This document shows positions 26,115 through 34,094 of a stretch of DNA of 37,162 nt, piece after piece. Origin of the DNA: Ruminococcus sp. (lineage in GTDB: Bacteria; Bacillota_A; Clostridia; Oscillospirales; Acutalibacteraceae). A model generated the notes under the pieces. That model was not told the origin of the DNA and ran no database searches. It saw only the letters and a program-made list of their open reading frames with translations. A program made the position numbers and the translations under genes. The number at the start of each line of letters is the position of its first letter. The stretch's first letter is position 1. The stretch lies in contig JAFUPE010000064.1 of assembly GCA_017481395.1 (NCBI GenBank), positions 1-37,162 on the forward strand, given 5' to 3'.

Positions 26115-27296
26115 ATGAGAAAGGTATATGCAGACAATGCCGCAACTACGGCATTATCCCCCAAGGTTTTAGATAAAATGATGCCCTACCTCACCGAGGT
26201 TTACGGTAACCCCTCAAGCCTTTATCAGATTGGCTCTGAGGCAAAGGATGCAGTTGAAGAAGCACGCCAAACTGTTGCCAACTTAATCGGTGCACAAAAC
26301 GCAAGCGAGATTTACTTTACCTCAGGCGGGTCTGAGAGTGACAACTGGGCAATCAAGGGTGTTGCAACTGCCCTCTATAAAAAAGGCAAAAAGCACATCA
26401 TCACATCCAAGTTTGAGCATCACGCAGTGCTTCACACCTGCAAGGCTTTGGAAAAGCAGGGCTTCGAGGTAACATATCTTGACGTTTACGAAAACGGTAT
26501 CGTACGCCCCGAGGACGTAAAGAACGCCTTAAGAGAAGACACAGCACTGGTTACAATTATGTACGCCAACAACGAAATCGGCACAATTCAGCCTATTGCT
26601 GAAATCGGCAAAATCTGTAGAGATGCTAAGGTGCTTTTCCACACCGACGCCGTACAGGCTATGGGTAACGTTCCCATTAATGTAGTTGATGACAATATCG
26701 ACCTGTTATCTCTTACTGCACATAAGTTCCACGGCCCCAAGGGATGTGGTGCTTTATATGTAAGACGTTGCGTAAGACCCGACATACTCATCGACGGCGG
26801 TGCTCAGGAAAAAGGCAGACGTGCAGGCACAGAAAACGTTGCAGGCATTGTTGGCCTTGCAGAGGCTCTTAAAATTGCCGTTGAGACAATGGATGAGCGT
26901 AAAGCAAAGCTTACCAAAATGCGTAACCGCCTCATTGACGGTCTTTTAAAAATCGAGCGTTCACGCTTAAACGGCGACAGAGATATGCGTCTGCCCGGCA
27001 ATATGAATATGTGCTTTGAGGGTATTGAGGGCGAAAGCCTGCTTCTGCGTCTTGACCTTGCAGGCATCAGTGCTTCTTCAGGCTCTGCCTGTACATCGGG
27101 AAGCCTTGACCCCAGCCACGTGCTCTTAAGTATAGGTCTTCCCCATGAAATTGCTCATGGAAGCTTAAGAATTTCTTTCTCTGACAATAATACCGAGGAA
27201 GACGTTGATTATATCTTAGAAAACGTACCAAAGATTGTAGAGTATTTGAGAAGCTTCTCTCCCCTTTGGGACAAGATTAAACAAAGCGAAAACTAA
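26115..27296 (+). CDS. iscS: Cysteine desulfurase (IscS/NifS class)
   Basis: A PLP enzyme that takes sulfur from cysteine and passes it as persulfide to Fe-S scaffold proteins and tRNA thiolases. The 393-aa protein has [15 protein letters not shown] at the start, the PLP-lysine motif [12 protein letters not shown] (Lys204), the EHHAVLHTC segment, and the catalytic Cys loop [10 protein letters not shown] (Cys326). The loop length and motif fit class I NifS/IscS. It is followed 15 nt later by the scaffold gene iscU, so the pair forms a minimal Fe-S assembly unit. No iscR or mnmA is adjacent, unlike in many clostridial loci. Confidence 0.95.
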   Translation: MRKVYADNAATTALSPKVLDKMMPYLTEVYGNPSSLYQIGSEAKDAVEEARQTVANLIGAQNASEIYFTSGGSESDNWAIKGVATALYKKGKKHIITSKFEHHAVLHTCKALEKQGFEVTYLDVYENGIVRPEDVKNALREDTALVTIMYANNEIGTIQPIAEIGKICRDAKVLFHTDAVQAMGNVPINVVDDNIDLLSLTAHKFHGPKGCGALYVRRCVRPDILIDGGAQEKGRRAGTENVAGIVGLAEALKIAVETMDERKAKLTKMRNRLIDGLLKIERSRLNGDRDMRLPGNMNMCFEGIEGESLLLRLDLAGISASSGSACTSGSLDPSHVLLSIGLPHEIAHGSLRISFSDNNTEEDVDYILENVPKIVEYLRSFSPLWDKIKQSEN

Positions 27297-27311
27297 TGGA
27301 GGTTTTTATAT

Positions 27312-27758
27312 ATGGCATATTCAGAAAAGGTTATGGACCATTTTGCTAATCCCCGCAATGTTGGCGAAATTCCCGATGCTGATGGCGTTGGCGAAGTTGG
27401 CAACTCAAAATGCGGTGACATTATGAGAATGTATATTAAGGTTGAGGGCAACGTTATTACCGACTGTAAGTTCAAGACCTTCGGTTGCGGTGCCGCTATT
27501 GCTACAAGCTCAATGGCTACCGAGCTTATTAAGGGCAAGACTATTGACGAAGCTTTAAAGCTTACAAACAAAGCTGTTATGGAGGCTTTAGACGGACTTC
27601 CTGCAGTGAAGGTACATTGCTCAGTTTTAGCCGAGCAGGCTATTAAAGCGGCTCTTTCTGATTACTACACACGTCTTGGCGTTGACCCCGAGCCCATTGT
27701 AGGCAAAATTCAGGAATGCGACCACGACCACGGCTGCGGATGCGACAGCTGCTCATAA
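27312..27758 (+). CDS. iscU: Iron-sulfur cluster scaffold protein IscU/NifU-like
   Basis: It assembles Fe-S clusters with sulfur from the upstream desulfurase. The 148-aa protein has the three conserved cysteines and aspartate of IscU-type scaffolds: CGD (Cys34, Asp36), FGCGAAIATSS (Cys59) and VHCSVLAEQA (Cys103). The C-terminus is unusual: residues 134-148 are Cys/His/Asp-rich (ECDHDHGCGCDSCS) and could bind metal. Similar tails occur in clostridial NifU-like proteins. GGAGG precedes the ATG. A shared terminator lies downstream. Confidence 0.94.
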   Translation: MAYSEKVMDHFANPRNVGEIPDADGVGEVGNSKCGDIMRMYIKVEGNVITDCKFKTFGCGAAIATSSMATELIKGKTIDEALKLTNKAVMEALDGLPAVKVHCSVLAEQAIKAALSDYYTRLGVDPEPIVGKIQECDHDHGCGCDSCS

Positions 27759-27785
27759 TCAGTTACGGCTACAATCTTATTAATC

Positions 27786-27835
27786 ACAAAAAACGCCCGA
27801 GCAAACCGATGCTCGGGCGTTAAGTTTTATATTTA
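27786..27835. terminator. Bidirectional terminator between iscU and nrdR
   Basis: AACGCCCGAGCA (27792-27803) and TGCTCGGGCGTT (27810-27821) form a perfect 12-bp GC-rich stem. The minus-strand side continues in TTTTTT and the plus-strand side in AAGTTTTAT, so it serves both convergent genes, best for nrdR. Confidence 0.92.
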
Positions 27836-27836
27836 A

Positions 27837-28292
27837 TTATTTACCGCTGTCAAGCTTATTAAGCTCTTCACGGAATGTTCCTATATCGGCAAAATTCTTA
27901 TAAACAGACGCAAAGCGGATGTACGCAACGTCATCAAGACCTCTTAAGGCATCCATTGCAAGCTCACCGATTTTGTCAGAAGTCACCTCTCGGTCAAGTC
28001 CGCTTTGAAGCTTAGACTCGATAGAATCAATGCAAGACTCAATCTGGTCCATAGATACAGGACGTTTTTCACAGGCTCTTAAGAAACCGCCCATAAGCTT
28101 TGAGCGATTGAACACTTCTCTGGATTTGTCACGCTTAACAACCACAATCGGTACAGTTTCAATAACCTCATGAGTTGTAAAACGCTTGCCGCAACCTAAG
28201 CATTCGCGGCGGCGGCGGATTCTTTCACCGTCATCCGCAGGACGTGAGTCTATAACCTTGCTTTCGTCAAAGCTGCAATAAGGACACTTCAT
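27837..28292 (-). CDS. nrdR: Transcriptional repressor NrdR
   Basis: NrdR senses ATP/dATP and represses ribonucleotide reductase genes. The 151-aa protein has the zinc ribbon MKCPYC...CLGCGKRF (Cys3, 6, 31, 34) and the ATP-cone domain (PIVVVKRDKSREVFNRSKL, then VAYIRFASVYKNFADIGTF). Length is standard. It is monocistronic, with a strong promoter and the shared terminator. No ribonucleotide reductase gene is in the window. Two ACAATATAT copies lie between promoter and start and may be its own operator. Confidence 0.96.
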   Translation of the reverse strand: MKCPYCSFDESKVIDSRPADDGERIRRRRECLGCGKRFTTHEVIETVPIVVVKRDKSREVFNRSKLMGGFLRACEKRPVSMDQIESCIDSIESKLQSGLDREVTSDKIGELAMDALRGLDDVAYIRFASVYKNFADIGTFREELNKLDSGK

Positions 28293-28335
28293 ACAAATTC
28301 ACTCCATATATTGTATGTATAATTATATATTGTAA

Positions 28336-28363
28336 ATTATACCACAACATTTGCCAATTGCAA
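28336..28363 (-). promoter_or_regulatory. Promoter of nrdR with a possible autoregulatory site
   Basis: Minus-strand TTGCAA (28358-28363), 16 nt, TATAAT (28336-28341), with an extended TGG before the -10 box. Downstream, ACAATATAT occurs twice, 19 nt apart, at about 28304-28334. This resembles AT-rich NrdR boxes (core like CWATATWG) but is not a clear match. The gap up to 28425 holds nothing else. Confidence 0.6.
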
Positions 28364-28425
28364 GTTAATAAATAATAACAAAAGGTTACAGCATTATAAT
28401 AATATTTCTAATTTCGAAAATATAT

Positions 28426-28472
28426 AAAGCACATACCTGCACGCTATACAAAAGCATAGCGGTATGTGCTTT
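28426..28472 (-). terminator. Long hairpin ending the small membrane protein gene
   Basis: AAAGCACATACC (28426-28437) pairs with GGTATGTGCTTT (28461-28472), and GCTAT/ATAGC (28443-28447, 28456-28460) pairs inside. The stem overlaps the stop codon of the gene at 28471. The minus-strand tail TATATATTTT is a moderate T-run. Confidence 0.7.
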
Positions 28473-28854
28473 ATTTTTTATTTTCTTTTTTATTTTTTAC
28501 GGTGTTTACGATTAAACCGACTAATATAAAAGCTACGCCTAAAATCCCCACCGAACAATATAAAAACGCCGATAAATATTGATTATTAAAGCCTCTGAAT
28601 ATCTGTACAAACTGAGCCACCCACAGCAAAGCACCGATTAATGTAAGTATAAAATCCTCGCCCAGTCTGTTTTTTACAAACAGTACAATCATAAGCAAAA
28701 AACCTATGAGCCCTGCCCATGTATTAACGAAAAACAGTGCAACGTCTGCAGTGTTTACTATGTATTCAAAAAGGCACACTAAAATCTGAAACGTCAGAAG
28801 CAGCAACCCCACTGCATTAAAGCCTTTGCTGAAATTTACTTTCACAACTATCAC
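28471..28854 (-). CDS. Small integral membrane protein of unknown function
   Basis: A 127-aa protein with four predicted membrane segments (about 14-34, 40-60, 68-86 and 97-116) and a Lys-rich C-terminal end (VKNKKENKK). I recognise no family. The annotated start is GTG at 28854. A GTG three codons later (28845) has AGGTGAT directly upstream and may be the true start. A good promoter lies only eight bases before 28854, so the message has almost no leader. It is downstream of blaR1 but has its own promoter, so a role with the sensor is not shown. Confidence 0.7.
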   Translation of the reverse strand: MIVVKVNFSKGFNAVGLLLLTFQILVCLFEYIVNTADVALFFVNTWAGLIGFLLMIVLFVKNRLGEDFILTLIGALLWVAQFVQIFRGFNNQYLSAFLYCSVGILGVAFILVGLIVNTVKNKKENKK

Positions 28855-28861
28855 CTAAAGT

Positions 28862-28890
28862 ATTTTACTACGCAAATATACTTTAGTCAA
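28862..28890 (-). promoter_or_regulatory. Sigma-A promoter of the small membrane protein gene
   Basis: Minus-strand TTGACT (28885-28890), 17 nt, TAAAAT (28862-28867). Transcription should start near 28856, almost at the ribosome binding site. Confidence 0.7.
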
Positions 28891-28928
28891 CAAATAATGC
28901 TCATATGCAAGCTTTAGCATCTAATTTT

Positions 28929-31049
28929 TTATAATGCTTCAGCAAGAACAAAAACATCACCATTTTTAAAAGGAAAGCCTAAAAAATCATCCTCGTCAAA
29001 ATCCTCGATTTCTACCATAGATGCCCATTCAAGACTTTTAGACTCGCTGAAAACATACGAATCCCCATCCTTTACAAAGTACATAGTGAGCCAATCGGCA
29101 TCATCTGCACAAAGCACCATATCTTCGCCTTCATACGAAACACTGCCCGTAACAATATTTCCTTTGTGCTCGGCTTCTTCCGAATATATGCCTTCATTGT
29201 TATGAATTATGTCTGTATCGCTTTCGGTATCTGTTGTGTACTCGTACTTTTCTTCACAGCTCATAATAAACGTTCTTTTATCCTCGTTAACAGAAAAGTA
29301 CGACCCGGGAAACCATACTGCAATATTGCCGTCGGTCAATGCGTAAACCTTATCCTGCACAGGTTCTTTCATATAATATGCACCCTCGCCGCCCGAATAA
29401 ACCACCACAGGCAGTTCGGTACCTACCTTGCTTTCAAGCAAGTCAAGGTTAAACACCTTATGAAGAATCGGCGGGTCGCTTTCAACTGTGATTATGTCCA
29501 CATAACGTACCCTTACTATATCTCCTACGAAGGGTGAATAACTTGTAGATGACAAGTGCACTGTGCTGAGTCTTACCTTATCAAAGGTATTTCTGCTGAC
29601 ACACTCACCTTTTAAGGGTGCTACCGTAATGTATTTTTCGCTTATTTCAAGCACCTCGGCATTAAACACAGGAAAAAGCTCGTTGCTTTCGGCAGAAATA
29701 CCGAAATGCTCTTTGGCAATTTCCAAAGCTGAGCTTTTCTGGTCGTTGTAATAACCGGGTGTGTACATAACGCTTTCAAAAAGCTCCTGAGGAAAATTCT
29801 CCTTCGCCCACGCTGAAATGTTACCGGTTTCGGCTGTGGTGTACTCCACCAAGCTATAGGACTCCTCTTCCTTTAAAACCCTAACCTTGGCAGGCTTGTA
29901 GCTTTCGAAAACCAGCTCTGCTTTATCGCCATTTTGCTGGTATTCGCCGTAATACGCCCATATATAGACAGTTATATCCTCATTAAAGGTAAGGGTTTTA
30001 AGCTCAACGTAATTTTCTACACAAAAGTTCAAATTGCCGTTTTCGGTTTTATTAAAGTCAACAATCGCCTTTGAAATACACTTTTCAAGGGTTTCGGAGT
30101 CCTCGTTTTTTGCGCTTATGGGATTCGTAAGAAAACAAATAGAAAGCACCGCCGCCAGCACCACTGCTACAGAAGTAACCCAGAAGGCAGGCTTTTTATA
30201 ATTAAGCACAGATTTTACTCTGCTCTTTACTCCAACCTCGCCAAAAGCAACAGGACACGCCCTGATTTTGTTTACAGGCAAGCTAAGCCTTAAAAGAATC
30301 TGAGAGTATTCTTTTTTGCCGTTGTAATCCATTTTCTTAACTACCAGCTCGTCACAGGCACTTTCAATGTCGCGGCAAAGAAGTATATATGCAACCCACA
30401 CAAGGGGATTAAACCAATGCAGAGAAAGCAAAGCATAACCCAAAGGCTTAATAAGGTAGTCGCGTCGCTTTATATGAGCGTTTTCGTGGGCAATTACAAA
30501 ACCTTTTTCGTACTCTGTCAAAGAAGACGGAATATAGATTTTAGGTCTGATAATTCCTAACACAAAGGGAGATGCGATTTCGTCGTTAATAAAAACGTTA
30601 CCGCCTGTATTAATAGACGGCGAAACAGTTTTCTTAAGACTTAAAAAGCTTACCAGACTGATAATAAGCATAACCGCAACACCCACCGCCCATATAAAGG
30701 CGGCGACTAAGGAGATTGCCTGCATAGGGTTAAAACTTGCTCCTGCAGGGGAAGCAAGCGTATTTGATATAATATTTACCGACTGCCGATGTATAGCCGT
30801 CTGCAAATTACCTATGTGTTCGCCCTGAGTTATTATTACCTCTTTGCTTATAGGCTCAGAGGATGGAATAAGGCTCAGAACACTTTCAAAAGAGAAGGGA
30901 CACACAAGTCTTAGCCCAACAAGCCCCCACAAAGCACATACAAATGCTCTGGGAGCTTTTTTGAGCAACGGCCTTAAAACCAGCAAAGCTACAATAAGCC
31001 AGCCGGCAACAAGACTCATATTAAGAAGTGTTAAGAAAAACTCGACCAT
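28929..31049 (-). CDS. BlaR1/MecR1-like M56 sensor protease with a non-PBP sensor region
   Basis: M56 proteins sense a signal outside the cell and use an intracellular zinc protease to inactivate a BlaI-type repressor. The 706-aa protein has membrane segments near 5-27, 36-50, 112-137 and 290-308. The protease site is AHENAHIKRRDY (His188, Glu189, His192) with CRDIESACDELV as the third-ligand region. The outer part (about 310-706) should be a beta-lactam binding domain in BlaR1, but I see no SxxK, SxN or KTG motifs, so it probably senses something else. It abuts blaI (TAA then ATG) with no gap. The tail is acidic (FDEDDFLGFPF). Function is by analogy. Confidence 0.82.
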   Translation of the reverse strand: MVEFFLTLLNMSLVAGWLIVALLVLRPLLKKAPRAFVCALWGLVGLRLVCPFSFESVLSLIPSSEPISKEVIITQGEHIGNLQTAIHRQSVNIISNTLASPAGASFNPMQAISLVAAFIWAVGVAVMLIISLVSFLSLKKTVSPSINTGGNVFINDEIASPFVLGIIRPKIYIPSSLTEYEKGFVIAHENAHIKRRDYLIKPLGYALLSLHWFNPLVWVAYILLCRDIESACDELVVKKMDYNGKKEYSQILLRLSLPVNKIRACPVAFGEVGVKSRVKSVLNYKKPAFWVTSVAVVLAAVLSICFLTNPISAKNEDSETLEKCISKAIVDFNKTENGNLNFCVENYVELKTLTFNEDITVYIWAYYGEYQQNGDKAELVFESYKPAKVRVLKEEESYSLVEYTTAETGNISAWAKENFPQELFESVMYTPGYYNDQKSSALEIAKEHFGISAESNELFPVFNAEVLEISEKYITVAPLKGECVSRNTFDKVRLSTVHLSSTSYSPFVGDIVRVRYVDIITVESDPPILHKVFNLDLLESKVGTELPVVVYSGGEGAYYMKEPVQDKVYALTDGNIAVWFPGSYFSVNEDKRTFIMSCEEKYEYTTDTESDTDIIHNNEGIYSEEAEHKGNIVTGSVSYEGEDMVLCADDADWLTMYFVKDGDSYVFSESKSLEWASMVEIEDFDEDDFLGFPFKNGDVFVLAEAL

Positions 31050-31412
31050 TTAATCACTTCCTGCGGTGTCTATCATCCTTTTGATTTCTTCGATTTCTGC
31101 CTCGCTTAAAGCCTTTCGCTTAGTAAAAGCCGCAATAAACTGAGGCAAAGAGCCCGCAAAGGTCTCTTCTACGAATTTTTCGCTTTGCATTGCGTAAAAA
31201 TCCGATTTTGATATAAGAGAAGTCACCACGCTTCCCTCATTCTTAAAAATGCCACGGTCACAAAGCTTTTTCAAAACTGTGTAGGTCGTGGACTTTTTCC
31301 AGTTAAGCTCAGAAAAACAAAGCTTAACAAGCTCGCCTGATGTAAGGGGCTCGTACTGCCAAATAAGGTCGGCAAACTTAGCCTCTACAACGCCTAATCT
31401 TTTTTCTTCCAT
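31050..31412 (-). CDS. blaI: BlaI/MecI/CopY-type transcriptional repressor
   Basis: A 120-aa winged-helix repressor that binds a dyad operator and is cleaved when its M56 partner is triggered. The N-terminal half reads RLGVVEAKFADLIWQYEPLTSGELVKL, then NWKKSTTYTVLKKLCDRGIF, the recognition helix region of the family. The C-terminal half is the dimerisation and cleavage part (FVEETFAGSLPQFIAAF). It is followed directly by the sensor gene. An imperfect 21-bp dyad lies between its promoter and start, suggesting autorepression. No beta-lactamase or PBP gene is adjacent, so the regulon is unknown. Confidence 0.9.
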   Translation of the reverse strand: MEEKRLGVVEAKFADLIWQYEPLTSGELVKLCFSELNWKKSTTYTVLKKLCDRGIFKNEGSVVTSLISKSDFYAMQSEKFVEETFAGSLPQFIAAFTKRKALSEAEIEEIKRMIDTAGSD

Positions 31413-31427
31413 TTTACAATCTCCTAT

Positions 31428-31448
31428 AGGTCTATCGATTATCGACCT
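31428..31448. promoter_or_regulatory. Candidate BlaI operator
   Basis: An imperfect 21-bp dyad: AGGTC (31428-31432) and GACCT (31444-31448) flank TATCGATTATC. It lies directly downstream of the blaI promoter, where a repressor would block transcription. It is not the TACA-TGTA operator of staphylococcal BlaI. Confidence 0.5.
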
Positions 31449-31458
31449 CTTTTATTAT

Positions 31459-31487
31459 AGTCTAACCTCCTAAAGACAATTTGTCAA
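31459..31487 (-). promoter_or_regulatory. Promoter of blaI-blaR1
   Basis: Minus-strand TTGACA (31482-31487), 17 nt, TAGACT (31459-31464). A better -10 hexamer TATAAT overlaps at 31454-31459 but its spacing to the -35 box is 22 nt. Confidence 0.6.
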
Positions 31488-31518
31488 TGCTTTTTTACAA
31501 ATTAATTATTTATTCCCT

Positions 31519-31546
31519 TAAAAAAAACAAGGCGGATATATCCGCC
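31519..31546 (-). terminator. Rho-independent terminator of sigG
   Basis: The perfect palindrome GGCGGATATATCCGCC (31531-31546) begins directly after the sigG stop codon. On the minus strand it is followed by TTG and eight Ts. Confidence 0.88.
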
Positions 31547-32329
31547 CTACAGCCCCTTTTTTATAGATTCAAGGGCACATTTTTCTATTCTGCTGACCTG
31601 AGCCTGCGAAATCCCCACAAGCTTTGCTACCTCCATCTGGGTTTTCCCCTGAAAGTACCTGAGTCCCAAAATGCGCTTTTCACGCTCACTCAGCTTCGCT
31701 ATAGCCTCCTTTAGCGAAAGCTCCTCAAGCCAGCTTACGTCATCGCACTTGTCCCCCACTTGGTCCATTACATATACAGTATCGTTGCCGTCAGAAAACA
31801 CCGGCTCGTAAAGAGACACAGGTGCCACCACCGACTCTAACGCCATTACTACGTTTTCTTTAGGAAGATTCATAACCTCGGCAATTTGCTCTACTGTCGG
31901 TTCGCGATTATTTTCCAACGTAAGCCTTTCTTTTATCTGCATAGCGTGGTAAGCCGTATCTCTAAGACTTCGGCTTACCCTTACCGCACCCGAATCCCGA
32001 AGATGGCGTCTGATTTCTCCTATTACCATAGGCACGCAATAAGTGCTGAGCTTTACCCCTCTGTCGCACTCAAAATTATCGATAGCTTTAATAAGTCCGA
32101 TAACTCCAACCTGAAACAAATCGTCAGGATTTTCTCCGCGATTTACAAAACGCTGAACCACCGAAAGCACAAGCCTGAGATTTCCCTGTACCATCTTATC
32201 CCGAGCCGCCTTTTTCTCGGAATCACTGCCGTTTTTCATTATCTCTAAAAGCGACTGCTTTTCTTTTTCACTCAAAAGCTTAAGATTTGCGGTATTAACT
32301 CCGCATATTTCAACCTTGCTGTACTGCAC
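31547..32329 (-). CDS. sigG: RNA polymerase sporulation sigma factor SigG
   Basis: SigG drives late forespore transcription. The 260-aa protein has exactly the length of B. subtilis SigG and its unusual N-terminus (SKVEICGVNTANLKLL, compared with NKVEICGVDTSKLPVL). Region 2 reads NLRLVLSVVQRFVNRGENPDDLFQVGVIGLIKAIDNF. Region 3 includes RVSRSLRDTAYHAMQ and region 4 has GKTQMEVAKLVGISQAQVSRIEK. The N-terminal match separates it from SigF. The start is GTG at 32329. sigG is not next to sigE/spoIIGA here, as it is in Bacillus. A small hairpin lies just before its ribosome binding site. It shows that the organism can probably form spores. Confidence 0.95.
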   Translation of the reverse strand: MQYSKVEICGVNTANLKLLSEKEKQSLLEIMKNGSDSEKKAARDKMVQGNLRLVLSVVQRFVNRGENPDDLFQVGVIGLIKAIDNFECDRGVKLSTYCVPMVIGEIRRHLRDSGAVRVSRSLRDTAYHAMQIKERLTLENNREPTVEQIAEVMNLPKENVVMALESVVAPVSLYEPVFSDGNDTVYVMDQVGDKCDDVSWLEELSLKEAIAKLSEREKRILGLRYFQGKTQMEVAKLVGISQAQVSRIEKCALESIKKGL

Positions 32330-32340
32330 ACAAAAACCCC

Positions 32341-32368
32341 CGTCAATACGTTTACTTTATTATTGACG
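32341..32368 (-). promoter_or_regulatory. Hairpin in the sigG leader
   Basis: CGTCAATA (32341-32348) pairs with TATTGACG (32361-32368) with a 12-nt loop. On the minus strand it is followed by GGGGG, the likely ribosome binding site of sigG, and five Ts. It could end the upstream oxidoreductase message or affect sigG translation. Confidence 0.45.
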
Positions 32369-32380
32369 AAGGTTATAAGT

Positions 32381-33691
32381 TTAATTCATTTTTAAATCAT
32401 CATTGGCGGGATTATCAAGAACTTTGCCGTTTTTAGCAAATCTTGAGCCATGGCAGGCACAATCCCAGCTGTGTTCTTCTCGATTATACTTCAGTGCACA
32501 GCCTAAATGGGGACAACGCCTTGTGGTAGGCATAATAAGATTTTTGGTTGTTTCAATACCATTAACAAAAAGCTGTGGCTTTAAAATACTTCTTGACGGC
32601 GAAAACACAGGCTCATAATATATTTTTTCGTCTGTAATCATTGACGAAATCAGCTCTGCACTTGCCATAGAGCCTGTCATTCCCCACTTGTTAAAGCCTG
32701 TAGCAACATACAAATCGGGAGTATTTTTAGAGTAATTACCGATATACGGAATCCCGTCAAGACTCATAGTATCCTGTGCCGCAAAATGAAAAACCTCTTC
32801 ACAGCCTTTCAACTGCTCATCTTTAAAAGCTCTAAGCTCCTTATAGCTTGTGCCCTGCTTACCGGTGCGGTGACCGCCGCCTCCAAGCAAAAAATACTCG
32901 CCAAAACTGCTAAACGAAAGGCCTTTTTTGCTGTCGTCCACATACATAGCATCAAGCTTTTCTGCATTTTTAAGAGCAATCGTATAAGAGCGATGCTGAT
33001 AAAGCTTCAAAAAATAACTTCCGTGTTTATTGATAAAAGGAAAATGAGTAGCAACCACTACCTTTTTTGCTTTGACCTTACCAAAGTCTGTAAGGGCGGT
33101 TGTGCCTATCATTTCGATAACCTTTGTATTTTCGAAAATCTTTAAATTCTTCGTAATAAAACCTGCAAGCGCAACAGGGTTAAACTGCCCCTGATTTGCA
33201 AAACCTACAGCTCCGGAAACAGGTAAAGTAAAAGGCAAGGACTCCAAATATAGTGCAGATACGCCGATTTTGCACAAAGCCTCAAGCTCATCATCAAGCT
33301 TATATTTATTGAAGCTGTAGATAAAATTATCCTTTTCCTCTAAAGCACAACCTGCCTTTTTACAAAGCTTCTTCAAGTTATCAACCGCCTGCATATTTGC
33401 ACTATAATACATCTGAGCATACTCTTTGCCATAGGATTTCAGGATTTTACTATATACAAGCCCATGCTGAGCTGTAATCTTGGCTGTGGTATTGGCAGTA
33501 GTACCCGAGCAGATTCTGTCCTTCTCCAAAAGTACGCAGTCCACACCTTTTTCATTCAAAAGGTATGCCGTCAAAAGTCCTGCAAGACCGCCGCCAATTA
33601 TAAGAACATCTGTATTAATATCACCCTTGAGTCTCTCAAACCTCGGTGTTTCGCTTATACTTCGCCAAATAGAATCCATATAATTACTCAC
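32381..33691 (-). CDS. FAD-dependent oxidoreductase with C-terminal Rieske [2Fe-2S] domain
   Basis: A 436-aa two-domain redox protein. The N-terminal DAO-type FAD domain has the dinucleotide motif DVLIIGGGLAGLLTAYLL at about 28-45, then LLEKDRICSGTTANTTAKITAQHG. Near 330-340 it has ATGFNKWGMTGSMASAELIS. The C-terminal Rieske domain has CPH (Cys393, His395) and CACH (Cys411, His414), the four cluster ligands. It ends soon after the second ligand pair, so the Rieske domain is shorter than in Bacillus YhfW-type proteins (about 500 aa). Substrate unknown. It overlaps the 96-aa gene by 8 nt and is followed by sigG. Confidence 0.9.
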   Translation of the reverse strand: MSNYMDSIWRSISETPRFERLKGDINTDVLIIGGGLAGLLTAYLLNEKGVDCVLLEKDRICSGTTANTTAKITAQHGLVYSKILKSYGKEYAQMYYSANMQAVDNLKKLCKKAGCALEEKDNFIYSFNKYKLDDELEALCKIGVSALYLESLPFTLPVSGAVGFANQGQFNPVALAGFITKNLKIFENTKVIEMIGTTALTDFGKVKAKKVVVATHFPFINKHGSYFLKLYQHRSYTIALKNAEKLDAMYVDDSKKGLSFSSFGEYFLLGGGGHRTGKQGTSYKELRAFKDEQLKGCEEVFHFAAQDTMSLDGIPYIGNYSKNTPDLYVATGFNKWGMTGSMASAELISSMITDEKIYYEPVFSPSRSILKPQLFVNGIETTKNLIMPTTRRCPHLGCALKYNREEHSWDCACHGSRFAKNGKVLDNPANDDLKMN

Positions 33692-33974
33692 GAGGCTTTC
33701 TGAAATCCTCTTTATCAGCCGCAGTCATATCAAAATCATTTTCCATATTTGCCACTGCCAAGTCGTTGTCGACAGCACCGAATACAGGCGGAATCTCATT
33801 CATATTAGTAAAAGGCACAGCATGATACGACCTTATAAAAGGCACAGTTTCTCCCGAAATAACAGGCTTAGCCTTTGCTTTGCCGCTTTTAACCTTGCCA
33901 CTCATCTCGGGCACAGGTGCTACGTTGTTTTTGTCGTGCTCGGAGAAATACCTTTTCATACCTTTTTTAGCCAT
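33684..33974 (-). CDS. Small hypothetical protein coupled to the FAD/Rieske gene
   Basis: A 96-aa hydrophilic protein (MAKKGMKRYFSEHDKNNVAPVPEMSGKVKSGKAKAKP...) that I do not recognise. It is basic at the N-terminus, acidic at the C-terminus, and has no membrane segment, signal peptide or cysteine. It looks largely disordered. The ATG at 33974 has a strong GGAGGTGAT site. Its end overlaps the oxidoreductase start by 8 nt, so the two are co-translated. A promoter with a Fur-like palindrome lies directly upstream. Confidence 0.72.
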   Translation of the reverse strand: MAKKGMKRYFSEHDKNNVAPVPEMSGKVKSGKAKAKPVISGETVPFIRSYHAVPFTNMNEIPPVFGAVDNDLAVANMENDFDMTAADKEDFRKPRE

Positions 33975-33992
33975 AAAATCACCTCCACAATA

Positions 33993-34021
33993 TTATTAGT
34001 AGAATGATTTTCATTAACCAA
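33993..34021 (-). promoter_or_regulatory. Promoter with a Fur-family-like palindrome in the spacer
   Basis: Minus-strand TTGGTT (34016-34021), 17 nt, TAATAA (33993-33998). The spacer holds AATGAAAATCATT (34003-34015), one base from the Fur box core AATGATAATCATT. A bound Fur, PerR or Zur protein would block RNA polymerase. Functional assignment is inferred. Confidence 0.5.
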
Positions 34022-34094
34022 GGAAAGTTAAGGGAGATAAATGTCTAAAACTATTTTTTTACGCCTCTCACCCTCTCAGTGTTCGAATCCCTAC

